From the NCBI GenBank assembly GCA_964417725.1, contig CAYQIV010000021.1:1-54260 (forward strand): a DNA stretch of 54,260 nucleotides. The letters are read 5' to 3'. Positions within the stretch are counted from its first letter, which is position 1. Every line of letters starts with the position of its first letter. The notes under the pieces were generated by a model that was given only the letters and a program-made list of their open reading frames with translations, had not been told where the DNA came from and made no database searches. Positions 44,489-53,396 of this stretch are shown here, one piece after another. The translations under genes were made by a program, and so were the position numbers. This stretch comes from SHZI01 sp964417725. Lineage in GTDB: Bacteria > Pseudomonadota > Gammaproteobacteria > Steroidobacterales > GCA-2729495.

Positions 44489-44584
44489 GGGGGCTCAGGG
44501 AGTCTCCGCGGGGGGCTCAGGGAGGATGCCTACCACTCGTGCTGACCGGCCTGCGGGGGGCTCAGGGAGGGGGCTCGGGGGGGG
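44489..44584. repeat. G-rich direct repeats between the EF-G gene and the next gene upstream
   Basis: GGGGGCTCAGGGAG occurs three times, at 44489-44502, 44511-44524 and 44556-44569, and a partial copy (GGGGGCTC then eight G) closes the array at 44569-44584. The 388-base gap between the EF-G start and the stop of the 44632 gene holds no gene. The G runs could form quadruplexes on the plus strand. Confidence 0.75.
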
Positions 44585-44631
44585 CACACATGGCGGGGAT
44601 CGGCGAAAGGCCGCACACCCGGCGCCCCCGC

Positions 44632-45069
44632 TCAGAGCCCCGGAAACAGCGCGCGACTCCAGGGCGTGAGCGCCAGCACGCCCGCCATGGCCAGCGTGCA
44701 GAAAATCGCCGCCTGCAGCGGCGCGTCCTTCTTGCGGGCCCGCCAGACACCGACATGTATCAGCACCGCGGCGATGATCATGACCAGCGAGTGCTCGGCG
44801 ACGTAGAAGCGCACGCTCGCATCCTTCATGGCGGCGCCCATGTCCCGGAAGGCACCGGTGGTGATGGGGCTGAGCCACGCATAGAGCAGCACGCCGACCA
44901 GCGCCTGGGTATCGAAGGCGATGGTGGCCAGCCGACCCAGGGTCGCCTGTTGTGGGGTCCAGCGACCTCGCGAAAACACGCCACGCCAGGCCATGACCAG
45001 TGCGATGAGGCCGATGATCACGACGGCCCAGCGCAGCCAGCCGTGCAGGTTGAGCATGAAGGTGTACAA
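44632..45069 (-). CDS. Small cytochrome B-like membrane protein
   Basis: A 145-residue protein with four membrane helices, starting MYTFMLNLHGWLRWAVVIIG. The layout (LHGWLRW in helix 1, FDTQALVGVLLYA in helix 2, RFYVAEHSLVMIIAAVLIHVG in helix 3) is that of a family often annotated 'cytochrome B' with conserved His and Arg residues. The His in helix 1, EH in helix 3 and H in the same helix could ligate haem, but haem binding is not shown. It stands alone between an EF-G gene and a ybiT-like gene. The ATG at 45069 follows GGAGG-like sequence. Confidence 0.7.
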   Translation of the reverse strand: MYTFMLNLHGWLRWAVVIIGLIALVMAWRGVFSRGRWTPQQATLGRLATIAFDTQALVGVLLYAWLSPITTGAFRDMGAAMKDASVRFYVAEHSLVMIIAAVLIHVGVWRARKKDAPLQAAIFCTLAMAGVLALTPWSRALFPGL

Positions 45070-45286
45070 GCGCTTCCTCCCGTCCCGATTTCAATGCCGC
45101 CAGGGCGCGCCTGCCACACTTCAGCGCACCGGCACCACGCGCCATCACCGTCCCGCGTACCGGTGGAGCTTTACCGTTCCCCAACGAGGCTGTCAAGAAA
45201 TCTCCGGCTGCACGCCCTGGTCAGGGCCGTCGGGGGGGGGCGATTGCGCCACGGCCGTGAGCCGGCCGACCCCTGGCGCCCCGGGC

Positions 45287-46909
45287 TCAAGCCTGGCCCC
45301 GCTGCCGCGGCAGGGCTTCGCCGAGCCCCTGGCTGCGCAGGTAATCTTCGTAGCCGCCGTGGAAGTCGACGAGGCCGTCGGCTTTCATCTCGATCACCCG
45401 CGTCGCAAGGGAGGCGACGAACTCGCGGTCGTGGCTGACGAAGATCAGCGTGCCGGGATAATGTTCCAGGGCCAGGTTGAGGGCCTCGATGGATTCCATG
45501 TCGAGGTGGTTGGTCGGTTCGTCCATCAGCAGGACGTTGGGCCTGAGAAGCATCATCTTGCCGAACAGCAGGCGGCCCTCCTCACCACCCGAGATGACCT
45601 TGACCGACTTGCGGCTTTCGTCCTTCGAAAACAGCAAACGGCCCAGCGTGGCGCGCAACGCCTGCTCGTCGTCCGTCTTCTGCTGCCACTGGCGGATCCA
45701 GTCGAACAGCGTGAGGTCCTCGGCAAAATCGTCACCACGGTCCTGGGGGACGTAGCCGAGTGCGACATTTTCCGACCATTTGACCGTGCCCCGGTCGGGC
45801 GCCAGCACCTGCATCAGACAACGCAGCAACGTGGTCTTGCCGACACCGTTGGCACCGATGATCGCGATGCGCTCGCCCACCTCGACCTTGAGGTCGAGGT
45901 CGCTGAACAGCGGCCCGGCATCGTAGCCCTTGGTCAGCCCTTCGACCTCCAGGGCCAGGCGGTAGAGCTTGCGTGCCTGGTCAAAGCGGATGAACGGGCT
46001 GATGCGGCTCGACGCCTTGACCTCCGCCATCTCGATCTTCTCGATCTGGCGCGCCCGCGAGGTGGCCTGGCGCGCCTTGGAGGCATTCGCCGAAAAACGG
46101 CTGACGAAGGTCTGCAACTCGGCAATCTGCGCTTTCTTTCTCGCGTTGTCGGCCAGCAGGCGCTCGCGGGCCTCCGTGGCGGCGATCATGTACTGGTCGT
46201 AGTTGCCCGGATAGATGCGCAGCTCGCCGTAATCGAGGTCGGCCATGTGCGTGCAGACGTGGTTGAGGAAATGACGGTCATGGGAAATGATCACCATGGT
46301 GCAGTCACGCGAATCGAGCAGTTCCTCGACCCAGCGGATCGAATTGATGTCCAGGTTGTTGGTTGGCTCGTCGAGCAGCAGCACGTCCGGATCGCCGAAC
46401 AGCGCCTGGGCGAGCAGCACGCGCAGCTTCCACCCCGGTGCGACCTCGCTCATCGGGCCCTCATCGAGCCCCGCCGGCAGACCGACGCCCCGCAGCAGCT
46501 CGATGGCCCGTGACTCAGCCGTATAGCCGTCGAGTTCGGCAAACCGGCTCTCCAGCTCGGCAACCCGCATCCCGTCCTCTTCGCTCATCTCCGTCAGGGC
46601 ATAGATGCGCTCGCGCTCCTGCCCGACGCGCCAGAGCTCGTCATGCCCCATGATCACCGTGTCGATCACCCGGTATTCCTCGAAGGCGAACTGGTCCTGG
46701 CGCAACTTGCCCAGCCGGATCCCCGCGTCGAGGGCCACGTTGCCCGAGGTCGGCGCGAGGTCGCCGCCGAGGATCTTCATGAACGTCGACTTGCCGCAGC
46801 CGTTGGCGCCGATGAGCCCATAGCGATGGCCGCCGCCGAACTTGGCCGACACGTTTTCGAAAAGGGGCTTGGCCCCGAACTGCATGGTCAGGTTGGCGGT
46901 GGTGATCAC
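45287..46909 (-). CDS. ybiT: ABC-F ATPase YbiT
   Basis: A 540-residue protein of two ABC domains with no membrane part. Sequence follows E. coli YbiT nearly throughout: NLTMQFGAKPLFENVSAKFGGGHRYGLIGANGCGKST, TVIMGHDELW, EVAPGWKLRVLLAQALFGDPDVLLLDEPTNNLD, ASKARQATSRARQIEKI in the linker, and ISGGEEGRLLFGKMMLLRPNVLLMDEPTNHLDMESIEALN in the second domain. YbiT binds the ribosomal E site like EttA, with a role in rescuing stalled or cold-stressed translation. The start is GTG at 46909; AGGA sits eight bases upstream, and the N-terminus aligns with E. coli. The open frame to 47017 is not part of the protein. Confidence 0.95.
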   Translation of the reverse strand: MITTANLTMQFGAKPLFENVSAKFGGGHRYGLIGANGCGKSTFMKILGGDLAPTSGNVALDAGIRLGKLRQDQFAFEEYRVIDTVIMGHDELWRVGQERERIYALTEMSEEDGMRVAELESRFAELDGYTAESRAIELLRGVGLPAGLDEGPMSEVAPGWKLRVLLAQALFGDPDVLLLDEPTNNLDINSIRWVEELLDSRDCTMVIISHDRHFLNHVCTHMADLDYGELRIYPGNYDQYMIAATEARERLLADNARKKAQIAELQTFVSRFSANASKARQATSRARQIEKIEMAEVKASSRISPFIRFDQARKLYRLALEVEGLTKGYDAGPLFSDLDLKVEVGERIAIIGANGVGKTTLLRCLMQVLAPDRGTVKWSENVALGYVPQDRGDDFAEDLTLFDWIRQWQQKTDDEQALRATLGRLLFSKDESRKSVKVISGGEEGRLLFGKMMLLRPNVLLMDEPTNHLDMESIEALNLALEHYPGTLIFVSHDREFVASLATRVIEMKADGLVDFHGGYEDYLRSQGLGEALPRQRGQA

Positions 46910-47356
46910 GGGATGTCCTGGCGGGGGCGGCTGAGGGGTGGGGATGCTACACGCCGCGACGACGAATCGCACGGGGATGGGGCAGCGGAGACAGGGCGGC
47001 ATAACCTGTGACCGCATCGAGTCTTCATGAGTTCCTTACCGCTGCGACGCGACCGCACGGGCACGACGATCGCCGCGCATCCGCCGTCATATGCGTCCGG
47101 CACAGATCCGGAACCGGGCGGCCAACCTCCGCCTGTTTCAAGATGCCACTGATCTGGCGGCCGGTAAATTTGCGATTTCTTCGCGGGAATCTCCTCGGTT
47201 CAGATTACGAGAAGGCTCCACTTCCGGCTTCAGCCAACATTCGAGGAGATTACCGGCCGATCGAGACAGACCGATACCGCATACCAAGCCTGCCAAACGG
47301 CGACTTGGGGCCGCCCAATCACCAGCCAGGGTGCGCTGACACGTGGAATTACGACG
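46910..47356. other. Gene-free stretch upstream of ybiT
   Basis: These 447 bases lie between the ybiT start and the end of the outer-membrane protein gene. They are less GC-rich than the flanks. Short frames on both strands show no codon pattern or similarity I recognise. The right part (47160-47300) has repeated GGAGATT/GGCCGAT words, but no clear hairpin. The ybiT promoter should be in the left part; no strong -10 is visible. Confidence 0.5.
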
Positions 47357-48034
47357 CTACGGAAACCGGTACACGATATCGGCTCGCAGCGCCTTGACAT
47401 CGTAGCCATCATTGTCGACTTCGTGATGTGTACCCATGAAGCGGTAAACGATGCGCTCGTTCAGCCCCACGTCGTACTCCAGCCCGGCGCCGTAACTGAA
47501 GTCACTGCCGGAGCTACTCTCGGTGCTGACGACACCGTTCTCGACGAAAGTCTCGGTGCTGTCCCACCAGAGCCAGCCGAGTTGCCCGAGCAGGTACCAG
47601 CGATTCCCGATCGGCCAGCGGCCCAGTACGGCAAGCTCCCAGCCGTCGGAATCGAGCGTGGCACTCACGTCACCGGCAACCCAGGAATCGCCCGAGCCAT
47701 CGGAAACTCCCGCGAAGTCCGATTCGCCGAAATCATGATAGCCACCCTGCACGCTGACGGTATCGTTGATCTGGTAACCGCCGTAAAAGTTGAACACGGT
47801 ATCTGAGTCGTCGGTGGACACGCCCGTCACCGAACCGTCCTGGTTGGAGTCCGGGTAATCGATATCGCCGTAACCGATGCCAGCTCCGGCATAAAAGTTA
47901 TTGGCCGGGGTGCCAGCCGGCACGAACCAGCCCGGACCGTCACCGCCATCCTCCGCGACGGCGTGCGACGGACCGAGAAGCAGCGCCGCAGCAAAACAAA
48001 GCGGCAGGCAACCTGGGGCTCTCCTGACAATCAT
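47357..48034 (-). CDS. Outer-membrane beta-barrel protein, OmpA/OmpW-like eight-strand type
   Basis: A 225-residue exported protein. The signal peptide ends at about residue 27 (PSHAVA|EDGG). The mature part has alternating hydrophobic/polar strands, each ended by aromatic residues: NNFYAGAGIGYGDIDYP, VFNFYGGYQINDTVSVQGGYHDFG, WELAVLGRWPIGNRWYLLGQLGWLWWDS, FSYGAGLEYDVGLNERIVYRFMG, and an ending RADIVYRFP with a terminal aromatic-X signal for Bam insertion. Such proteins are small porin-like or adhesion barrels. The ATG at 48034 sits behind GGGGAGAG. It follows a small gene on the same strand with a 35-base gap. Confidence 0.85.
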   Translation of the reverse strand: MIVRRAPGCLPLCFAAALLLGPSHAVAEDGGDGPGWFVPAGTPANNFYAGAGIGYGDIDYPDSNQDGSVTGVSTDDSDTVFNFYGGYQINDTVSVQGGYHDFGESDFAGVSDGSGDSWVAGDVSATLDSDGWELAVLGRWPIGNRWYLLGQLGWLWWDSTETFVENGVVSTESSSGSDFSYGAGLEYDVGLNERIVYRFMGTHHEVDNDGYDVKALRADIVYRFP

Positions 48035-48069
48035 GGCTCTCCCCCCGATATTTGGTGTTGGCGCGGCCA

Positions 48070-48291
48070 TCATAACAGTGCCGCCGTGCCGTTGCCCTCG
48101 AACAACAGGTGCTGTTCGTCGAGTATTTCCACCTGGCCGTACTCGAAGGTCGACAGGCACCCTTCGGTGGCAGCGCAGTCAGCGCTTTCGATCTGCTGCG
48201 GCGCGTTGGCAGCCTGATCGTCGCGCTCGGGGTTGCCTGGGCAACCGCCCGGCACCAGCGCCACGACGGCCACGGGCCTGCGAAATCGCAT
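48070..48291 (-). CDS. Small putative exported protein
   Basis: A 73-residue product with a short hydrophobic leader (PVAVVALVPGGC) ending in a cysteine that only loosely matches a lipobox, then an acidic, cysteine-containing tail (ADCAATEGCLSTFEYGQVEILDEQHLLFEG). The last part has a pattern of one beta strand with a charged loop that recalls short domains of DUF6491-like proteins, but the link is weak. It precedes the outer-membrane protein gene on the same strand. It may be a true small gene or the end of a longer broken one. Confidence 0.35.
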   Translation of the reverse strand: MRFRRPVAVVALVPGGCPGNPERDDQAANAPQQIESADCAATEGCLSTFEYGQVEILDEQHLLFEGNGTAALL

Positions 48292-48380
48292 ACGGCCTCC
48301 TAATGCCTACGGAAGTCTCAGGAGGGCCGCAAGCGTCATGCCGGAGTCGCCGCGATGCCGGCATGACGCCCCAGCGTAGA

Positions 48381-49664
48381 ATGGTGCGAGTGTCGGATCT
48401 GCTCACCACACAGTTCGTCGGCCTGGGGCTGGCGCTTGCCTTGGGCTTTCTGGTCGGCCTGGAACGGGAATGGGCGGACCACAAGCTCATCGGGCTGCGC
48501 TCGTTCGCGCTCATCGGCGGCGCCGGTGGCTTGGCCGGGCTGCTGGCGGAACCCTGGGGCGGATGGCTGGTGATCGCCGGCCTGCCCGTGATCGGGGCGC
48601 TGGCCATCGTCCGCTACCTGACCCACGGCCACGTCGCCCGGGGGCCGGATCCAGAGGCTGACGGGCCCGAGCACGGCATGACGACCCTCGTGGCCGCGGT
48701 CACCGTGTACCTCATCGGTGCTGCCTGCGTGGCCGGCTATCAGACCCACGCGGTGGTGATGGGCGGCGCCGTGACCATTCTGCTGCACTGGAAACGCCCG
48801 CTGCACGAACTGGTGGACACGATCGGCCGCGACGAGTTCAACGCCATCATGCGATTCGTGCTCATCACTCTGGTGGTGCTGCCGGTGCTGCCCAACCGCA
48901 CCTTCGGCCCTTACGACGTGTTCAATCCATTCCAGGCCTGGGCCCTGGTGGTGCTGATCGTCGGCCTCAATCTGGTGGGCTACGTCACCTTCCGGCTGCT
49001 GCGGGCTGACAGCGGCGCCCTGGCGGGGGGTGTGCTCGGCGGCCTCATTTCCAGCACCGCCACCACGGTGAGCTTCGCCGGCATAGCGCGCCGCAATCCA
49101 TCCCTGGCAGCCAGTGCCGCCCTCACCATTCTCCTTGCTTCGACGGTGGTGTACGCCCGCGTGGGGCTGGAGCTGCTGGTAGTCGCCCCGGATCTGCTGC
49201 GTCAGGCCACGGCACCCATGGCAACCTTCGCGCTGATCATGCTGGCGGCATGCGCCCTCATGTTTCCGCAGGTACGCAAACACGCCGTGGAGCTGCCCGA
49301 GCAGCGCAATCCCGCCAAGCTCGAGGTGGCGCTGACCTTCGCCATGCTGTTCGTGATCATCACCTTCGCCGTGGCGGCGGCCACGACCCACATCGGTAGA
49401 GATGCCATCTACGTGGTGGCGCTGATCTCCGGGCTGACCGACGTGGACGCCATGACGCTGTCGGTGGCCCAGCTGTTCGGCCGCGACGTGCTGGACGCCG
49501 ACACCGCCTGGCGTGCGATCTTCCTCGCCACCCTCGCCAACCTGCTGTTCAAGATCGGCACCGCCTCCGTGCTCGGCGGCGCCGGCCTGCGCCGCTACAT
49601 GCTGACCCTGGGCACGGGCACCCTGGGCGCCGGCATCGCCGTGCTGGTGCTGTGGCCTTCGTAA
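48381..49664 (+). CDS. MgtC/SapB-DUF4010 membrane protein
   Basis: A 427-residue inner-membrane protein with about ten to eleven helices. The N-terminal part (LALGFLVGLEREWADHKLIGLRSFALIGGAGGLAGLL) is an MgtC/SapB domain, with the conserved GLEREW.....GLRSFAL motif, and the C-terminal two-thirds is DUF4010 (LPVLPNRTFGPYDVFNPFQAWALVVLIVGLN, GLISSTATTVSFAGIARR, LTDVDAMTLSVAQLF). This fusion is widespread; its role is not known, though MgtC itself affects Mg2+ homeostasis and ATP synthase. The ATG at 48381 fits the domain start; a GTG nine bases on is an alternative. It is the last intact larger gene before the guaA scar. Confidence 0.92.
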   Translation: MVRVSDLLTTQFVGLGLALALGFLVGLEREWADHKLIGLRSFALIGGAGGLAGLLAEPWGGWLVIAGLPVIGALAIVRYLTHGHVARGPDPEADGPEHGMTTLVAAVTVYLIGAACVAGYQTHAVVMGGAVTILLHWKRPLHELVDTIGRDEFNAIMRFVLITLVVLPVLPNRTFGPYDVFNPFQAWALVVLIVGLNLVGYVTFRLLRADSGALAGGVLGGLISSTATTVSFAGIARRNPSLAASAALTILLASTVVYARVGLELLVVAPDLLRQATAPMATFALIMLAACALMFPQVRKHAVELPEQRNPAKLEVALTFAMLFVIITFAVAAATTHIGRDAIYVVALISGLTDVDAMTLSVAQLFGRDVLDADTAWRAIFLATLANLLFKIGTASVLGGAGLRRYMLTLGTGTLGAGIAVLVLWPS

Positions 49665-49832
49665 ACATCCCTGAAACGTAGACCGCTCATGGCAGAGGTT
49701 CTTGGCAGTGAACCGTCCCGGGAGCGGGAATCTGCCGCGTTCGATCGGAAGTGGGCGGGCTTACCCTGGTCATTGCCGGAAACTACCCGCTGAATTCCTC
49801 GGTCTTCTGGCTCACCACGAAGGGCCGAACCT

Positions 49833-49886
49833 TCACTCCCCCTCGATCGTCGCCGGTGGCTTGCCGGAGATATCGTAGACGATGAC
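49833..49886 (-). pseudogene. guaA: 3'-terminal fragment of guaA (GMP synthase), likely attachment-site scar
   Basis: On the minus strand the 17 codons before a TGA stop (49835-49833) read VIVYDISGKPPATIEGE. GMP synthases end VVYDISGKPPATIEWE, so 14 of the last residues match and only the Trp is changed to Gly. Upstream (49887 and higher) the homology ends abruptly. The fragment is too short and too exact at the protein level for chance. guaA 3' ends are known insertion sites of integrative elements that leave the native 3' end displaced. The same-strand neighbour tadA and linked mltF and purL also fit the ancestral guaA locus. Confidence 0.65.
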
Positions 49887-49939
49887 CTGCCGGCTTTCTT
49901 CGGACCATTCATTTCCGGAGAATGGCTGCGCCTGAGCGA

Positions 49940-49950
49940 GGGGGGGGGGG
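49940..49950. repeat. Run of 11 G upstream of the lipoprotein pseudogene
   Basis: Eleven G in a row lie 39 bases before the ATG at 49990. Such a tract can change length by slippage and so vary promoter or leader spacing. It is also a place where sequence errors are common. The 325-base gap 49665-49989 holds this tract and the guaA fragment and no complete gene. Confidence 0.8.
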
Positions 49951-49989
49951 TACAACGGAACGGCCGTTGATGAAAAATCAGGTGCAAGC

Positions 49990-52809
49990 ATGCATACCCC
50001 CTCTCAACATAAGGTCTGGCTGCTTTTGTGCCTGACTCTATTGGTCTCCGCCTGCGACAATCACTCCAACCGCGGCAACAGCATACCCACGAACCAGGCA
50101 CCCACTTTCAGCTCGCCTGCTGCCGCGAGCGTTGCAGAAGGCTCAACGGCAACCGGGTATACGGCCACTGCCAGCGATCCGGATGTCGGCGACACGCTCA
50201 CCTACAGTATTTCGGGTGGTGCCGACGCCGCTTAATTCAGCATCGACGCGGCTACCGGCGTACTCGCCTTCAACACTGCGCCAAATTTCATTACCCCGGC
50301 TGATGTCAACACAGACAACGTCTACGAAGTAGAACTGACTGCAGATGATGGTAACAGCAACACTGCGACCCTGGCTGTCAGCATTACCGTCACGAGCGAC
50401 AACCAGGCACCCGAATTCAGTTCGCCCGCTACCGTGAGTGTTACAGAAGGCACAACGGCAACCGGGTATACGGCCACGGCCACCGACGCGAACAGCGACA
50501 CGCTCGCCTACAGTATCTCCGGTGGCGCGGATCAGGCGTTGTTTACGATCGACTCCGCGAGCGGCGTACTGAGCTTTGCGAACGCACCGGAGGTCGACAA
50601 CCCGGCTGATGCCAATACGGACAACGACTACGAGGTGCAACTCACCGTCGACGACGGCCGCTCCGGCACCGACACACTGGACCTTGTCATCACGGTCACC
50701 GGGCAAAGCAATTTCAGCCTGCTGCTGACCTTCCCGACGCCAAACGGCAATCTTGGCGGCGGCGTCACACAGACGACGGTGCGCGGCCTGATCGTCGACA
50801 GTAACGGCGCACCCATCAACTTGGCTGATATCGACTCGGTCGATGTGAACGGCGTGACGGCAACGCTCGATGCAACCAACCCCGGAAGCTGGTCCGCACA
50901 GATACCGGTGACGGAAGGCCCCAATGCGCTGGCGTTGGAACTGAGACTCACCGGCGGTGATGTGGTTCAGTCGAACGTAACGCTGCAGAATTTTGTCGCC
51001 CACGCCGGGCTTACCGACAGCGTCATCGACAGCGCGAATAATCGCGTCCTGGTCATCGATATCGAAACCAATGCCGTAGTCGGTGTTGATTTGTCGACGG
51101 GCGAACGCACTGTTGTGTCATCAGCCGCTGTGGGCTCGGGGACGAATTTCATTAGCTTGGCCGGCATAACACTGGACACGGCCAACAACCGAGCGCTGGT
51201 CGTCGACTGGTCACGCGACGCACTGACGGCTGTTAATCTCGCGACTGGCGACCGCACTGAAGTATCCGGCGCATTGACAGGCACCGGGCCGTCGATTATC
51301 AATTCCACTGATGTGGTGATCGATGCGGCGAACAGCCGCGCCTTGGTCGCCGCATTCTCAGCGAAAGGCATCATTGCAGTTGACCTCGGCACGGGTGACC
51401 GCACGACGATTTCCGATTCGGATGGTCTCGACAACTCCGGCACTACGCCCATTGGCACCGGCCCTGAACTAGATAACCTGCAAGGGATCGCTTTAGACAC
51501 TACAAGCAATCGCGCGCTGGTCTCGGCCAGTTACAATTCCGGTACAGGGCTTATCGATGCGATCATGGCGATCGACCTCACGACAGGCAATCGCACGATA
51601 CTCTCGGATGAATCCACCGGCACAGGCCCTGACCTGTCCTCACCGCTCGGTCTGGTCACTGACACCGCCAATAATCGCCTGCTGGTGGCCGACCAGACGC
51701 AAGGCCTGTTTTCCATCGATCTGTCGAACGGCAACCGCACTGTTATCGATGCGCCGACAGATGACTACGGGGTCAATTCATCACGGATTCAATCCGTTAG
51801 CATCAATTCGGCCGGCGACACGGCATTTGTGCCTGACCGTGAGCAGGACGCGATCTTCGCTGTGGATCTTGCCAGCGGTGATCGCAGCGTTCTTTCATCG
51901 AGCTATGTCGGTTCCGGTTCATTCGAGACGGACACCATGGCATTTGCAGGTATTGCGTACGACCCTGCCAACAACAGGGTGCTGGCCACCAATCCAGCGT
52001 ATGCCAATGTGATCGGTACCGACCTCGGCAGCGCCGACCGGGTCGTGGTGTCCAGCGGCACCGTGGGCACGGGCCCCTTGCCGGGCTCTCTGCGGCGCCC
52101 CGACATCGATGGCGATGCCAATCGCCTCATTATTCCCGAGGGCTCGACGCCCGCGGCAGCCAGGCTGGTCGCGATGGACCTGGACACGGGCAACAGGACC
52201 GTCGTTTCGGACAATGCCGGCATCGGCGCCGGCCCGGCATTTGGTGCGCTCAGCGACGTGGCTGTCGATCCGACCGGCAATCGTGCCATCGTGCTCACTT
52301 CGTCGCTCGGTTTGTTCGAGGTCGACCTGTTGACGGGAGATCGCAGTATTGTGTCGGACAGCGTAACGGGTGCCGGGCCGCTCTGGGCCTTCCCCGATTC
52401 CGTTGATATCGATACCACCGCCAACCTCGCGTACGTGGCAGACGACGGCGACACGGTCATTTATCGAGTGAACCTCACCACGGGTGATCGCACGGTGCTG
52501 TCGGACAACGCGGGAACGGGCAGCGGTCCGAGCATCACCTTCCCGAATGATCTCGCCCTCGACTTGCCGGGGAATCGCGCACTGATACTCAACCGCGGCT
52601 CACGAGATGAAGTGATGGCGGTTGATCTGACAACCGGCGATCGCAGCATCGTTTCAGGCGAAGGGGTCGGGAACGGGCAGGCATTTCGTGTTCCCTACTA
52701 CATCGATCTCGACCTCGCGAATGACCGCGCATTTGTCTTTGATCTCAGCGTCACCGGTATCATCGTGGTCGATCTGGCGACGGGCGATCGCGCCGTGGTA
52801 ACGCGATAG
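49990..52809 (+). pseudogene. Cadherin-repeat and beta-propeller lipoprotein interrupted by one in-frame stop
   Basis: The frame of 940 codons begins with a lipoprotein signal (LTLLVSAC, Cys22), then two cadherin-like repeats (TATGYTATASDPDVGDTLTYSISGGAD and TATGYTATATDANSDTLAYSISGGAD) and a long C-terminal propeller whose ~45-residue units carry NNRALVVD and TGDRTVVS words about a dozen times. The single TAA at 50233-50235 lies where the second repeat has GCG TTG (A-L); the first has GCT TAA TTC, so one base change from TTA would restore it. Sequence continues in the same frame to the TAG at 52809 with no other stop. It is either a fresh pseudogene, a readthrough case, or an error. Base composition is clearly lower in GC than most genes here. 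Confidence 0.85.
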
Positions 52810-52835
52810 CCCGCGAACACCAAGTGTGTCGAACC

Positions 52836-52860
52836 GGGGTATAGGCCAATCAAATACCCC
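52836..52860 (+). terminator. Possible hairpin after the lipoprotein pseudogene
   Basis: GGGGTAT (52836-52842) and ATACCCC (52854-52860) form a 7-bp stem with an 11-base loop, 27 bases after the stop. No T-run follows, so the call is weak. Confidence 0.3.
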
Positions 52861-53195
52861 CGAGGCCGAAGTCTGCCAGCGCCGAGCCCCGGTCGTCACG
52901 CCTCCCGGTGCACCCGGTCCTGTCCCGACCGGCGCCGCACCCGGTGAATCTCCCCGCTAGCCCCGGTTTTCCCACACTGTGTTCGCCACCCACGCAGCCG
53001 GTCACCCCGGCAGCGTCGTGACGCGCCGGCCGACCGGGACCAGCTGAACCCGAACTCCCCCACGGGCGGCCGCCACGCCGGTGGCCTGGCCGTCAGCGGT
53101 TTCAGGAAGTGGCGCCACAGGCATCCCTGCGTGGGTACTCGCTGCCTTGTTCCTTCAGTATCTCGTGATCGACAAGCACGCCTGAACGCCGCAAG
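52861..53195. other. Gene-free GC-rich stretch
   Basis: These 335 bases lie between the lipoprotein pseudogene and the small gene at 53196. On the minus strand a short frame ends with a protein-like phrase (LVDHEILKEQGSEYPRRD, about 53115-53168) that could be the tail of a lost gene, but I cannot identify it. The left part is proline/arginine-rich in all frames and looks non-coding. Confidence 0.4.
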
Positions 53196-53396
53196 TCATT
53201 TTGAGAAGTTGTCTGGTGGCGGATCAGTAGCGCGGTCAGTGGGCGTACCGAGCGTGTTCGCCAGTATTTCCAGCTCCTCAAGCGCTGCGAGGATCTCGAT
53301 GAGCGGCAGCTCCGCCCAGCGGCGCATCTGCTCGCGCCGCGCACCCTCGAAGGTGGTGATGGACCAGTCGATGTCTGGCGGGTTTGGCGTGCTCAT
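53196..53396 (-). CDS. Small protein paired with a nucleotidyltransferase
   Basis: A 66-residue acidic, helical protein (DIDWSITTFEGARREQMRRWAELPLIEILAALEELEILANTL). Its ATG overlaps the stop of the preceding nucleotidyltransferase frame by four bases (ATGA), so the two genes formed a coupled pair. The WS.TT.EG.RREQ.RRWA pattern is one I associate with small genes next to DUF6036/AbiEii-type nucleotidyltransferases, possibly a two-part toxin-antitoxin-like module. Its partner is broken here, but this frame is intact. Confidence 0.65.
   Translation of the reverse strand: MSTPNPPDIDWSITTFEGARREQMRRWAELPLIEILAALEELEILANTLGTPTDRATDPPPDNFSK

Noticed and set aside
44489..44584. CRISPR array
   Set aside because: Repeats are 14 bases, irregularly spaced with short gaps, and no cas genes are present.
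49595..50101. 168-residue minus-strand frame over the guaA scar
   Set aside because: It is in a different frame from the guaA fragment, overlaps the MgtC gene end and crosses the G tract; no protein pattern.
50233..50235. Recoding of TAA as an amino acid
   Set aside because: Other genes here stop at TAA, TAG and TGA in the ordinary way, and there is no recoding element I can see.
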